From Rhodospirillales bacterium (lineage in GTDB: Bacteria > Pseudomonadota > Alphaproteobacteria > BOG-932 > Roseiterribacteraceae), in assembly GCA_028291345.1 (NCBI GenBank), contig JAQGIF010000171.1, forward strand, positions 1 through 39,223: a DNA stretch of 39,223 nucleotides, in the 5' to 3' direction. This document shows positions 7,823-15,140 of this stretch, piece by piece. The notes below the pieces were generated by a model. The model did not search any database and was not told where the DNA came from. It was given only the letters and a program-made list of their open reading frames with translations. The first letter of the stretch is position 1, and each line of letters starts with the position of its first letter. The position numbers and the translations under genes are program-made.

Positions 7823-9451
7823 TCAAACCGCGCCGAGCGGATGGACGTTCGACGGCGGCAACGGTGCTTTGCCCAGGATCATGTCCGAGGCTTTCTCGCC
7901 GATCATGATCGTTGCCGCGTTCGTGTTCCCGGAGGAGATGTACGGCATGATCGAGGCATCGACTACCCTCAGCCCCTCGATGCCGTGCACCTTCAGCGTC
8001 TCGTCGACAACGGCCAGCTCGTCCTGCCCCATCCGGCAGCTTCCGACCGCATGCATGTCGACCGGCGTGGTCGCGCGGACGAAGGCGTCGAACTCATCGT
8101 CGGTGTTGACGTCGGGACCGGGCGTGATCTCGACGTCGCGATACTTGTCGAAGGCGGCCTGGGCGACGACCTCCCGGGCCAAGCGGAATCCGGAGCGGAC
8201 CCTTCGGCGATCGCTTTCGGTGGCGTAGTAGTTCGGGTTAACCAGGGGCAGGTCCATCGGATTGGCCGACCGCAGGCGAACCTCGCCCCTGCTGTCCGGC
8301 CGCAGCAGCGCGCCGCGCACCATGAAGCCATGCTTGCCGACGATCTTCTGGCCATTGCCCATATAGATCGCCAGCACCATGATCAGCTTCAGGTCCGGGT
8401 CCTTGTGTTGTGCCAGTTCCGAATTGACGATGGCGACGACCTCGACCGGCGGCACGGCGAGCGGGCCCTTGCGCAGAAAGATGTATTCAAGGCCGGCGCG
8501 CAGCCCATTGAACGGGTTGTTGAAATAGCCGTAGAGCGTAATCGGCACCTTTGACGTCACCTGGATCGAGAAAGGCATGTGGTCGTGCAGGTTGAGCCCG
8601 ACGCCTTTAAGGTCGAGCACCGGTTTGATGCCGTGCTCGCGCAGGTGAGAAGGATCGCCAAGGCCCGACAGCATCAGCAGTTGCGGGGTGTTGTAGACAC
8701 CGGACGACACGATCACCTCGCGCTCCGCCATGACCTGCTCGGTGCGCCCGTCCCTGAGATATTCGACACCCGTTGCCCGCATGCCCTTGAACAGGATGCG
8801 CGTCGCATGCGCATCGGTGATGACCGTCAGGTTCGGCCGGCCCCGCGCCGGACGCAGAAAGGCATAGGCCGTGCTCATGCGTCGGCCCTTCGACACCGTC
8901 ATCTGTGTCGGCCCGAAGCCGTCCCGCTGGGCGCCATTAATGTCCTCGTTAAACGAATAGCCCGCCTGCTGGCCGGCTTCGCACCAGGCGGCCGACATGG
9001 GGTGGGTCATCGGTGAACGCGTGATCCGCAGCGGCCCGTCGCCGCCATGATACGGGTTCGCGCCGAATTCGTAGGATTCCGAACGCTTGAAATAGGGCAG
9101 CACTTCACGATAGGACCAGCCCACGTTCCCTTCGGCTGCCCACCGGTCATACTCGCTGGGAGAACCGCGATCGTAGATCAGGCCATTGATGGAGCTGGTC
9201 CCGCCCAGCACCTTTCCGCGCGGATCGTAGAGTTGGCGGTTGTTGAGATGCACCTGCGGCGTCGTGATGTACTTCCAGCAATAAAGCCCCCTTCGGAGCA
9301 TGATGAGATTGCCCGCCGGGACATGGATAAGGGGGGTACGATCGCGGCCGCCGGCCTCCAGCAAAAGGACCCGCACGGCGGGATCGGCCGACAGCCGGTC
9401 GGCCAGAACGCACCCGGCGGACCCGGCTCCCACGATGACGTAGTCGTACAT
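7823..9451 (-). CDS. GMC family FAD-dependent oxidoreductase
   Basis: A 542-residue glucose-methanol-choline oxidoreductase, a choline-dehydrogenase-like flavoenzyme that oxidises an alcohol to an aldehyde or ketone. The N-terminal ADP-binding motif is GAGSAGCVLADRL (about residues 8-20) with the FAD-contacting LLLEAGG. The GMC signature KVLGGTSSINGLIYDRG follows at about 80. The C-terminal part contains HAVGSCRMG and SGNTNAATIMIGEKA, which carry the catalytic His and Asn. Length is normal and there is no signal peptide. GGGGAGGG precedes the ATG. It starts 29 bp after the upstream SDR stop and nearly abuts the downstream SDR, so the three are very likely one transcript. The natural substrate cannot be deduced. 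Confidence 0.95.
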   Translation of the reverse strand: MYDYVIVGAGSAGCVLADRLSADPAVRVLLLEAGGRDRTPLIHVPAGNLIMLRRGLYCWKYITTPQVHLNNRQLYDPRGKVLGGTSSINGLIYDRGSPSEYDRWAAEGNVGWSYREVLPYFKRSESYEFGANPYHGGDGPLRITRSPMTHPMSAAWCEAGQQAGYSFNEDINGAQRDGFGPTQMTVSKGRRMSTAYAFLRPARGRPNLTVITDAHATRILFKGMRATGVEYLRDGRTEQVMAEREVIVSSGVYNTPQLLMLSGLGDPSHLREHGIKPVLDLKGVGLNLHDHMPFSIQVTSKVPITLYGYFNNPFNGLRAGLEYIFLRKGPLAVPPVEVVAIVNSELAQHKDPDLKLIMVLAIYMGNGQKIVGKHGFMVRGALLRPDSRGEVRLRSANPMDLPLVNPNYYATESDRRRVRSGFRLAREVVAQAAFDKYRDVEITPGPDVNTDDEFDAFVRATTPVDMHAVGSCRMGQDELAVVDETLKVHGIEGLRVVDASIMPYISSGNTNAATIMIGEKASDMILGKAPLPPSNVHPLGAV

Positions 9452-9480
9452 CCCCTACCCTCCCCTCGGAGGCCGCGACT

Positions 9481-10290
9481 TCACGGCGTTGCTTTGCTGT
9501 CCGGAACCGTTGCCCATCGAGAAATCGACCAGCCTCCGTCGATCGGAAGGGTCTGCCCGGTAATGTAGGCGGCGGCCGGACTGGTCAGAAACAGCACGGC
9601 ACCGGCTATGTCGCGTGGCGTTCCCACCCGGCGCATTGGTATCTGCGCGAAATAGGGCGCCATAGCCGCGGGATCATCGAGCATACGCGCATTGGCACGG
9701 CTGGCGGTCATTCCCGGCGCCACCGCGTTTACCCGGATATTCTGGTTGACCCACGCGATACCAAGCGTCTTGGTTGTCTGCACCAACGCGGCCTTGGCCG
9801 CGCCATAGCCGGCGATCCCGTCCCAGCCGAAGAACGATGTCATCGAGGCAATTCCGATAACGCTGGCGCCGCCCGGAAGCTTGCTGCCCGACAACAGATC
9901 CCGGCATGCCGTGGCCATCCTGTAGCCACTTGTCAGGTTGAGCCGAAGCGCTTGCTCGAAAATATCCGGGTCATATTCGTCCTGATTGGCATTGGTGAGG
10001 ATGCCACCGGCATTATTGATGAGGATGTCGAGCGCCGGCAGCGAATCCGCGATCGCCTCGATGCGCCGATCGTCGGGAAGGCGCAGCGGCAGATAGCGGT
10101 ATCCGCCGAGATCGATCCCGTAAGACGCGGGATCGTCGTGCGTGCCGGTAATGATTACCTCCGCGCCCGACTTCCGATAGGCCGCGGCGATGCCGGCGCC
10201 GATGCCGCTCGTCCCCCCGGTCACCAGCACGGTATAGCCGGTATAATCAAAATGAATGATCGGCCAGTCGGTGCCGGATGCTTGGGTCAT
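9481..10290 (-). CDS. SDR family oxidoreductase
   Basis: A 269-residue short-chain dehydrogenase/reductase with TGGTSGIG in the cofactor loop, NNAGG, the catalytic Ser in IASMTS and YGAAK for Tyr and Lys. The C-terminus carries the usual ITGQTLPIDGG strand. It is the first gene of the SDR-GMC-SDR set. Ribosome-binding signal before the ATG is weak. A perfect CGGTTC-CT-GAACCG inverted repeat sits about 24 bp upstream of the start, where an operator would overlap a promoter. The specificity is unknown; the setting suggests an alcohol/ketone step in the same pathway as the GMC enzyme. Confidence 0.92.
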   Translation of the reverse strand: MTQASGTDWPIIHFDYTGYTVLVTGGTSGIGAGIAAAYRKSGAEVIITGTHDDPASYGIDLGGYRYLPLRLPDDRRIEAIADSLPALDILINNAGGILTNANQDEYDPDIFEQALRLNLTSGYRMATACRDLLSGSKLPGGASVIGIASMTSFFGWDGIAGYGAAKAALVQTTKTLGIAWVNQNIRVNAVAPGMTASRANARMLDDPAAMAPYFAQIPMRRVGTPRDIAGAVLFLTSPAAAYITGQTLPIDGGWSISRWATVPDSKATP

Positions 10291-10313
10291 AGTAATCCAG
10301 GAGGATGTTGGGT

Positions 10314-10327
10314 CGGTTCCTGAACCG
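10314..10327. promoter_or_regulatory. CGGTTC-CT-GAACCG inverted repeat upstream of SDR/GMC operon
   Basis: A 6+2+6 perfect inverted repeat lies 24 bp upstream of the SDR start at 10290, in the only sizeable gap (122 bp) between the LLM-SRPBCC pair and the SDR-GMC-SDR set. The compact symmetry fits a dimeric repressor half-site pair better than a terminator, because no T-tract follows. A GGTATCC copy at 10371-10377 in the same gap resembles the boxes near the XRE regulator gene. Confidence 0.35.
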
Positions 10328-10412
10328 GCGCTACCATAGGGCGCACAGGCGATACATTCGGGAATAGAGCGGTATCCAAACGAGAGACTAACGGGCTCAA
10401 ATCCCTAGGCCA

Positions 10413-10898
10413 TTATCCACCGGTCGAATGCGCAATGCGCTCGGCCTCCTCCTTGAGTTCGATCGCGACGGTATCCAGGCCCCGTTGCACCCACACGCCG
10501 TGCCGGGAATATAGAGCCTCTGCCGTGTCGCCCAAGAATGTGTCGGTGCTGTAGTAGCGGCAACGGTTCGGCGAGAGCGCTTCGAGATGTTGGTCCCGCC
10601 GGGTCAGGTGGGGTGACGCCGCCTCCGGCGGATGCTCCCAGGCGAGATGCCGGGGCCGGTCGAAGATCCTAAAGTAGTGAGTGACGACGTCGACCGGCTC
10701 AGTCCCCTTCATCGAAGGGACCCATAGCTTAAGTTGCGTTCCCAGCGGATCGCCCAGCGGCAGGTCCGTGTCGATCTTCGGTGTGAAGCTGTTCCACCGG
10801 GCGTAATTCGCGAAGTCGACCAGCACATCCCAGGCGACAGTATCTGGCGCGTCGATCTCGATATCGATCGAGCGTATTTGCAACGGCTTGGGGCTCAT
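10413..10898 (-). CDS. SRPBCC (START-like) family protein
   Basis: A 161-residue protein resembling the SRPBCC/polyketide-cyclase-like fold, which forms a deep hydrophobic cavity for ligand binding or cyclisation and aromatisation chemistry. The opening strand IRSIDIEIDAP, the WDVLVDFANYARWNSF helix region, and a long C-terminal helix (VQRGLDTVAIELKEEAERIA) match that family. I start it at ATG 10898, where ATGA overlaps the stop of the upstream LLM gene. The longer reading from 11006 runs 108 bp into that gene and adds a low-complexity segment. Coupled translation with the LLM oxidoreductase suggests that the two handle the same compound. Whether it is an enzyme or a binding protein cannot be told. 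Confidence 0.85.
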   Translation of the reverse strand: MSPKPLQIRSIDIEIDAPDTVAWDVLVDFANYARWNSFTPKIDTDLPLGDPLGTQLKLWVPSMKGTEPVDVVTHYFRIFDRPRHLAWEHPPEAASPHLTRRDQHLEALSPNRCRYYSTDTFLGDTAEALYSRHGVWVQRGLDTVAIELKEEAERIAHSTGG

Positions 10899-11794
10899 GC
10901 AGTGTCCTTCCAGGCTGCAAGGCGATCCAGGAAGGCTTCGAACCCGCCCTCGTCCCTGCAATACATCGTGGGATAGATTTCGAGGTGGGTTGCACCCGCC
11001 GTGCACAGGGCCGGCGCCTGGGCCAGCGTGGCGTCGAGGTCGCCAAGCCCGTCCGCGCCCCGCACCGGCGGCAGCATCGTCCGGATCGCGAGCGTCGACG
11101 GATCGCGCCCGCGCGCCACCATTGCCGCCCGTATTTCGCTCACCGCGCAGCCGATCTCAGCCGGCGACAGGCCGAGCGGGATCCAGCCCTCGCACCATTC
11201 GGCGAGCCGCGCGATCCAACGACGGGTCGGCGCGCAACCGAGCCAAATCGGAATGCCGCCGCTCTGGACCGGGCGCGGATAGGAATAGACCCCTTCAAAT
11301 GCCACATGCGTACCGTGGAAAGAGGCGGGCGCGGAGCGCCACAATGCGCGGCAGGCACGGATTTGTTCTTCCAGAATGGCGCCGCGATTGTCGAACGGCA
11401 CGCCGACCGCATCATATTCCAACCTCTGCCAGCCGACGCCGAGCCCGGCATCGACCCGGCCCCGCGACAGCGCATCCAGCGTAGCCAGCTGCTTCGCGAG
11501 AAGGATCGCCGGGCGCAGCGGTGAGATCAGGATGCTGGTCGACAGGCGAATGCGCGAGGTCGCGCCCGCAACCGCTGCCATGATCGTGATCGGTTCGTAC
11601 CAGGGATAATCGAGCGGGGGCGTGAACTCGCCAAAAGGATAGGCGTCGCGAACCGCGCCCATCGCAAGATGGTCCCCGATGAAGACCTGATCGATGCCCT
11701 TATCCTCAGCCAGCCTGACCGCCTGCCCGACGGCAGCGATATCGCCGCCGAACCATTTGTGCAGGTCGAACAGGCCGATCGCCACCTTCACCAT
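10895..11794 (-). CDS. LLM class flavin-dependent oxidoreductase
   Basis: A 299-residue luciferase-like monooxygenase-family protein with a TIM barrel, using reduced FMN or F420. Recognisable parts are VKVAIGLFD at the first strand, DQVFIGDHL, the RIRLSTSILISPLRPAILLA strand-helix, and LSRGRVDAGLGVGW. I choose ATG 11794 because the paralogue at 31921-32814 starts with MAKIAIGLYG, aligning with MVKVAIGLFD here; ATG 11806 adds four residues and lacks an SD. No flavin reductase is encoded nearby, so the reduced cofactor must come from elsewhere. It is translationally coupled to the SRPBCC gene. Possible reactions are Baeyer-Villiger-type oxygenation or hydride transfer; the sequence does not decide. 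Confidence 0.9.
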   Translation of the reverse strand: MVKVAIGLFDLHKWFGGDIAAVGQAVRLAEDKGIDQVFIGDHLAMGAVRDAYPFGEFTPPLDYPWYEPITIMAAVAGATSRIRLSTSILISPLRPAILLAKQLATLDALSRGRVDAGLGVGWQRLEYDAVGVPFDNRGAILEEQIRACRALWRSAPASFHGTHVAFEGVYSYPRPVQSGGIPIWLGCAPTRRWIARLAEWCEGWIPLGLSPAEIGCAVSEIRAAMVARGRDPSTLAIRTMLPPVRGADGLGDLDATLAQAPALCTAGATHLEIYPTMYCRDEGGFEAFLDRLAAWKDTA

Positions 11795-11999
11795 GTTCCG
11801 GTCCATTCTGGTTTATGGGCCGAGCCTATGAGAATTCGCACGTTAAGTATCTTCCGGCACGACCGAGGTCCCTCCTGGATACTGACGGTCTCGCCCAGTG
11901 CAACCGGCGCGCGCGCAGTTGCCGCAAACCGTCGCTTCAGGGTAATGGCTATGCCCGCGGGCCAGCGAAGCATGAGGCGCGGCGCAAGGGAGGATGCCG
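11795..11999. promoter_or_regulatory. divergent promoter region, LLM operon and VOC gene
   Basis: About 205 bp separate the leftward LLM gene and the rightward VOC gene and must hold both promoters. Visible structure includes a GGATAC box at 11877-11882, matching boxes near the XRE gene, and GCAAC (11900-11904) paired with GTTGC (11918-11922) around a GC-repeat core. I could not assign -35/-10 elements with confidence. Confidence 0.45.
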
Positions 12000-12476
12000 A
12001 TGACCGATACTTCGATCACACTGTCGCATATCGGGATTTGCGTATCTGACCTCGAGCGGTCGCTCCGCTTCTATTGCCAGGGTCTCGGCTTCAAGGAGGT
12101 GCAGGCCTACCTGGTCGGCAACGAGTACCGCAAGCTTCTGGAACTCGACGCCGAGATCGCGCTGGAGACCCGGTTCCTGGCGCGCGACGGCTTCTATATC
12201 GAGTTGCTGCATTTCCGGTCCCCCCCTCATACCGGCACGGGCCAGCGCAGGCCGATAAACCTACTCGGCTTCACGCATATGAATCTGCGCGTCGGCGACG
12301 TCGACGCGGTCATCGCAACCATCCGGGCCTATGGCGGCGCGGTTCACGATCACACGCGAACGCGAATCGAGAACGCGCAGGGCCAGGTCGAGACCGACGT
12401 CATCTACTGCAACGATCCCGACGGCGTCAGGATCGAAGTCTATACCAGCCCCCATCCCGCCGTCCGTGAGCCTTAG
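12000..12476 (+). CDS. VOC family protein (glyoxalase/dioxygenase fold)
   Basis: A 158-residue vicinal-oxygen-chelate protein with two beta-alpha-beta-beta-beta modules in one chain. The four metal-ligand positions look complete: His in LSHIGICV, Glu in FYIELLHF, His in FTHMNLRV and Glu in VRIEVYTS. A divalent-metal enzyme such as an epimerase, lyase or isomerase is therefore plausible. The start at 12000 is fixed by AAGGGAGG at 11986-11993, six bases upstream; the in-frame ATG at 11994 directly abuts that sequence. Its stop overlaps the convergent regulator stop by 4 bp (12473-12476). It is transcribed alone and away from the LLM operon. The exact reaction is unknown. Confidence 0.88.
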   Translation: MTDTSITLSHIGICVSDLERSLRFYCQGLGFKEVQAYLVGNEYRKLLELDAEIALETRFLARDGFYIELLHFRSPPHTGTGQRRPINLLGFTHMNLRVGDVDAVIATIRAYGGAVHDHTRTRIENAQGQVETDVIYCNDPDGVRIEVYTSPHPAVREP

Positions 12477-13396
12477 TTCACACGAGGCCGCGCCGGTTCC
12501 TGCATTACGGCCGCTGGCGCTCTTACTCCATCGGCCCCGGCGCCGCTTACCGCGCCTGCAATCGATCGCCGCCGGGCCGATTTGGGAATCAGCATGCGGC
12601 CGTCCTCTAGTTCGACCGTCCAGTTGATCCGCTTCATGGCCACCACGACCGCCGTCCATTCCTTGTGTTCGCGCGGCAAATGCCGGTCGGCATCGCGGAG
12701 CGTGCGCACCGTCCTGACGAAATGGCGAACGAGTTCCTCGACCTGTGCGATCGAGGACTTGGACAATTCGGCCGACTGGTAGGCCGCGGGCGCGTCGGGC
12801 TCGGCGAAGTTCAGGGTCATGAAATCGCGCTTAATCATCTCATCGATGATCCGCCGCATCGGCCCTCCCTTGCGCCAGTCCGGGTCGCGCGCGGTCAGCA
12901 ACCGCACCTTGTTACCGGGCAGGAGGTCGATAAGCTGCAGGCGCTCGAGCGCGATCAGGCAACCGACCAGCGTGGCTTCGTCGAGATCGTATTCCGCCTG
13001 TATCTCCTGCGCGGTCCAGCCATTGGAAAGCAGGAACCGCACTGTCGCCAGCAAGCGGTCGCGCGCGAGTGCATCCTCCTGATATTGCGTCAGCCCGCGC
13101 TGGCGGCCTTGGTCATCGGCTTTGACCGCCTCGGCCAATTCGGTGAGGCTGATGTCGAGCAGCGCGCAGATTTCCTCCATGCGCCCCACCGTCAACCGAT
13201 CGGTGTTGAAATACCGCTTCACCGTCACCGTGCTGACGCCCAAAGCCTCCGCCACCTTTCGGTATGGAATGCCCTGCACGCGCAGCAGTCGCTTCAATGT
13301 TTCCTTGAACGCCCCGGTCTCGCTATTCGCCCTGGGCACCAGAGTCGCATGATCGTCCAAGGAAGCCTCTTTCGGCCCCCCGATCGAATTCCCCAT
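12473..13396 (-). CDS. XRE-type helix-turn-helix transcriptional regulator
   Basis: A 307-residue regulator. Residues about 30-90 form a Cro/C1-type HTH: RKVAEALGVSTVTVKRYF carries the recognition helix, followed by a stabilising helix bundle (MEEICALLDISLTELAEAV). Residues 110-170 (LATVRFLLSNGWTAQEIQAE, then LIALERLQLIDLLPGNKVRL) look like a second, winged-helix-like segment. The C-terminal 100 residues are unassigned and end in a basic, Ala/Arg-rich tail. GGGAGG lies 6-7 bp before the ATG. It is divergent from the six-gene operon starting at 13715, and the shared spacer contains several GGATAC boxes, so local control of that operon is the simplest model. Whether it activates or represses cannot be told. 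Confidence 0.88.
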   Translation of the reverse strand: MGNSIGGPKEASLDDHATLVPRANSETGAFKETLKRLLRVQGIPYRKVAEALGVSTVTVKRYFNTDRLTVGRMEEICALLDISLTELAEAVKADDQGRQRGLTQYQEDALARDRLLATVRFLLSNGWTAQEIQAEYDLDEATLVGCLIALERLQLIDLLPGNKVRLLTARDPDWRKGGPMRRIIDEMIKRDFMTLNFAEPDAPAAYQSAELSKSSIAQVEELVRHFVRTVRTLRDADRHLPREHKEWTAVVVAMKRINWTVELEDGRMLIPKSARRRSIAGAVSGAGADGVRAPAAVMQEPARPRVN

Positions 13397-13714
13397 CTTC
13401 CGCCTCCCATACGATTGCCGTGGCCTGTCCCGGCACGGCCAGGCAGACCTTCTTATCCGGGAGCGTATCCATGGATGACACCGCTATGCAATCATTCCCT
13501 GATAAGAGGGTAAGAGAATGGATACCGGTGTCTCAAACGGATACCAGCCAGGTCTCGGTAGCGATCCGGAGGCTGCCGGAGCGCGCGCCGGATGACCCTC
13601 ACGGGATCGCATCCAGACCCTGCGCCTTTTATCGCGCTCCCCAATAGCTTTTAGCGTTGCGCAGTTCCCGCCATCTTAACACTCTGTCGCCAACCAAGAA
13701 GCGGGAGGACGGGC
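13397..13714. promoter_or_regulatory. regulator/operon intergenic region with GGATAC boxes
   Basis: This 318-bp divergent spacer contains no gene but has clear repeats. GTATCCAT at 13465-13472 is the reverse complement of ATGGATAC at 13518-13525. AATGGATACC (13517-13526) and AACGGATACC (13536-13545) are direct repeats 19 bp apart. GACACCG (13477-13483) pairs with CGGTGTC (13526-13532), and CTTATC (13452-13457) with GATAAG (13501-13506). The layout of helically phased boxes between a regulator gene and its neighbouring operon is what an autoregulated operator looks like. The binding protein is inferred to be the XRE regulator. Confidence 0.5.
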
Positions 13715-14251
13715 TTGAATTTCGCGGACGAGACGGTGATCCAGCACGGCTATGTGGTGCGGGACCTGGAGGCGAGCCTCGGCTATTGGGTCGATACGAT
13801 GCGCACCGGCCCGTTCTACGTCGTCGACAACGCGCTCGACGGCATGACCTATCGCGGCCAGCCGACCTCCGTTCGCTGGACGACGGCGCTCGGCTATCGC
13901 GGATCGATGCTGATCGAGATCATCCGCCAGAACGACGACAGCCCATCGATCTATCGTGAGCACCTCGATGCGCGCGGACCGGGCTTCCATCATTTCATGC
14001 TGAAAACGTCCGACTTCGACGCCACGCTGTCCCGGTTCGAACGCGCTGGCTGTCCGCCCGCGTTCGGACGGATGGGCTCCGGCGAAGAACGCTTCATGTA
14101 TGTCGACACGGTAAAGCCGCTCGGCTGCTTCATCGAACTGTACGACATGATGCCGGGCACCTTGGATCTGTTTCGCCGGATCCAGTCGTCCCATGAAACA
14201 TGGGACGGCAAAGACCCAATCCGGCCGTTTTCATCGCTGTACGGCGGATAG
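13715..14251 (+). CDS. VOC family protein, TTG start
   Basis: A 178-residue VOC-fold protein, first gene of the rightward six-gene operon. Ligand positions appear intact: His in VIQHGYVVRD, Glu in MLIEII, His in GFHHFMLKTSDFD and Glu in CFIELYD. That pattern resembles the methylmalonyl-CoA-epimerase/glyoxalase-like branch, so metal-assisted epimerisation, isomerisation or lyase chemistry is possible. The start is a TTG at 13715 preceded by GGGAGG (13703-13708) six bases away. No ATG in the frame lies near the start of the domain; the first internal ATG is at the DTMRTGPF region, inside the fold. The next gene begins 18 bp downstream. The substrate is unknown. Confidence 0.87.
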   Translation: MNFADETVIQHGYVVRDLEASLGYWVDTMRTGPFYVVDNALDGMTYRGQPTSVRWTTALGYRGSMLIEIIRQNDDSPSIYREHLDARGPGFHHFMLKTSDFDATLSRFERAGCPPAFGRMGSGEERFMYVDTVKPLGCFIELYDMMPGTLDLFRRIQSSHETWDGKDPIRPFSSLYGG

Positions 14252-14269
14252 AAGAAAAAAGGGGAAGTC

Positions 14270-15139
14270 ATGCCGCTTGGTGTTGGATATTCGGAGCCCG
14301 TGGCGCTTACGCTGGCGGTCGACGATTGGGCGCGCACGGTCCGCAAGTGGTCGGGTCTTCTGAACGTCAAGCCCGCGGTCACCGACTTCACGAACGACAA
14401 GCGCAAGCGCGCCCGGTTCGCATCACGTTCCTTCGTCACCATGGACCTGATCGAGGCCGGGCTCGATGTCTTCGCCGGCGATACCGAACTCACCCTCCTG
14501 GTGCCCGATGTCGCCGGACGGGCGGCGGCCTTGAAGACACTGGGCCTCTCGGTCGAGGCGGATCGGGCGACCGGCGATGCTCGTCTAGCCGCAAGGCATG
14601 CCAGCGGCATCGATATACTGTTCACCGCGAAACGCCCCGAGCCAGTCGCGCAGGCCATGATGCCGCTGCCCTATGTGCTTGACATATCGGTCAACGACAT
14701 CGCCGCTATCGCACCGGTCTGGGACGCGATCATGGGCATCGAGGGGACCTATACCTCCATCGAGACAGATTCGGCGCGCCAGTTCGCGATGCGCCACTAC
14801 GTGACGGCGGGGGAAATGCACGCCATCGGGCTGATGCAGATCGCCTCCGGCATCTTCGTCAAACGGGATTCGCTGGGATCGTCGCATGTCCATGTGCTGA
14901 AAACCCATGGCGAAGGCACGCTGTGCATCGGCTTCCTCTACAAGACCGACCTTGACGCCCATATCGCCAACATTCCGGCCGACATCCGCGACCTGCTGAT
15001 CTTCGAGGAACCGCGCAGCTATCAGATGGGGCGGAACAACATGTCCCATGCCGACCAGACCGGCGGCGTTTCGGTGATCCTGGCGCAGCATTTCGAGGGC
15101 TGGGGCGGCGACCCGCGCGAAGCGCGCGCCGACAAATAG
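14270..15139 (+). CDS. two-domain VOC-like protein (paralogue B)
   Basis: This 289-residue protein is a paralogue of the one at 5947-6840, colinear over its whole length. Shared blocks include LTLAVDDWA near residue 12, IETDSARQFAMRH near the second module, THGEG followed by LCIGFLYK, and EEPRSYQMG near the C-terminus. As in the other copy, the first-strand positions that normally hold metal ligands read VALTLAVDD and LPYVLDISV, with no His, and the last strand reads GGVSVILAQHFEG. A bona fide extradiol dioxygenase is therefore unlikely. GGGGAAG precedes the ATG. It ends 1 nt before the next ORF starts, so translation is coupled. Having a copy in both the P450 set and this operon suggests a core, non-redundant step. 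Confidence 0.82.
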   Translation: MPLGVGYSEPVALTLAVDDWARTVRKWSGLLNVKPAVTDFTNDKRKRARFASRSFVTMDLIEAGLDVFAGDTELTLLVPDVAGRAAALKTLGLSVEADRATGDARLAARHASGIDILFTAKRPEPVAQAMMPLPYVLDISVNDIAAIAPVWDAIMGIEGTYTSIETDSARQFAMRHYVTAGEMHAIGLMQIASGIFVKRDSLGSSHVHVLKTHGEGTLCIGFLYKTDLDAHIANIPADIRDLLIFEEPRSYQMGRNNMSHADQTGGVSVILAQHFEGWGGDPREARADK

Positions 15140-15140
15140 G

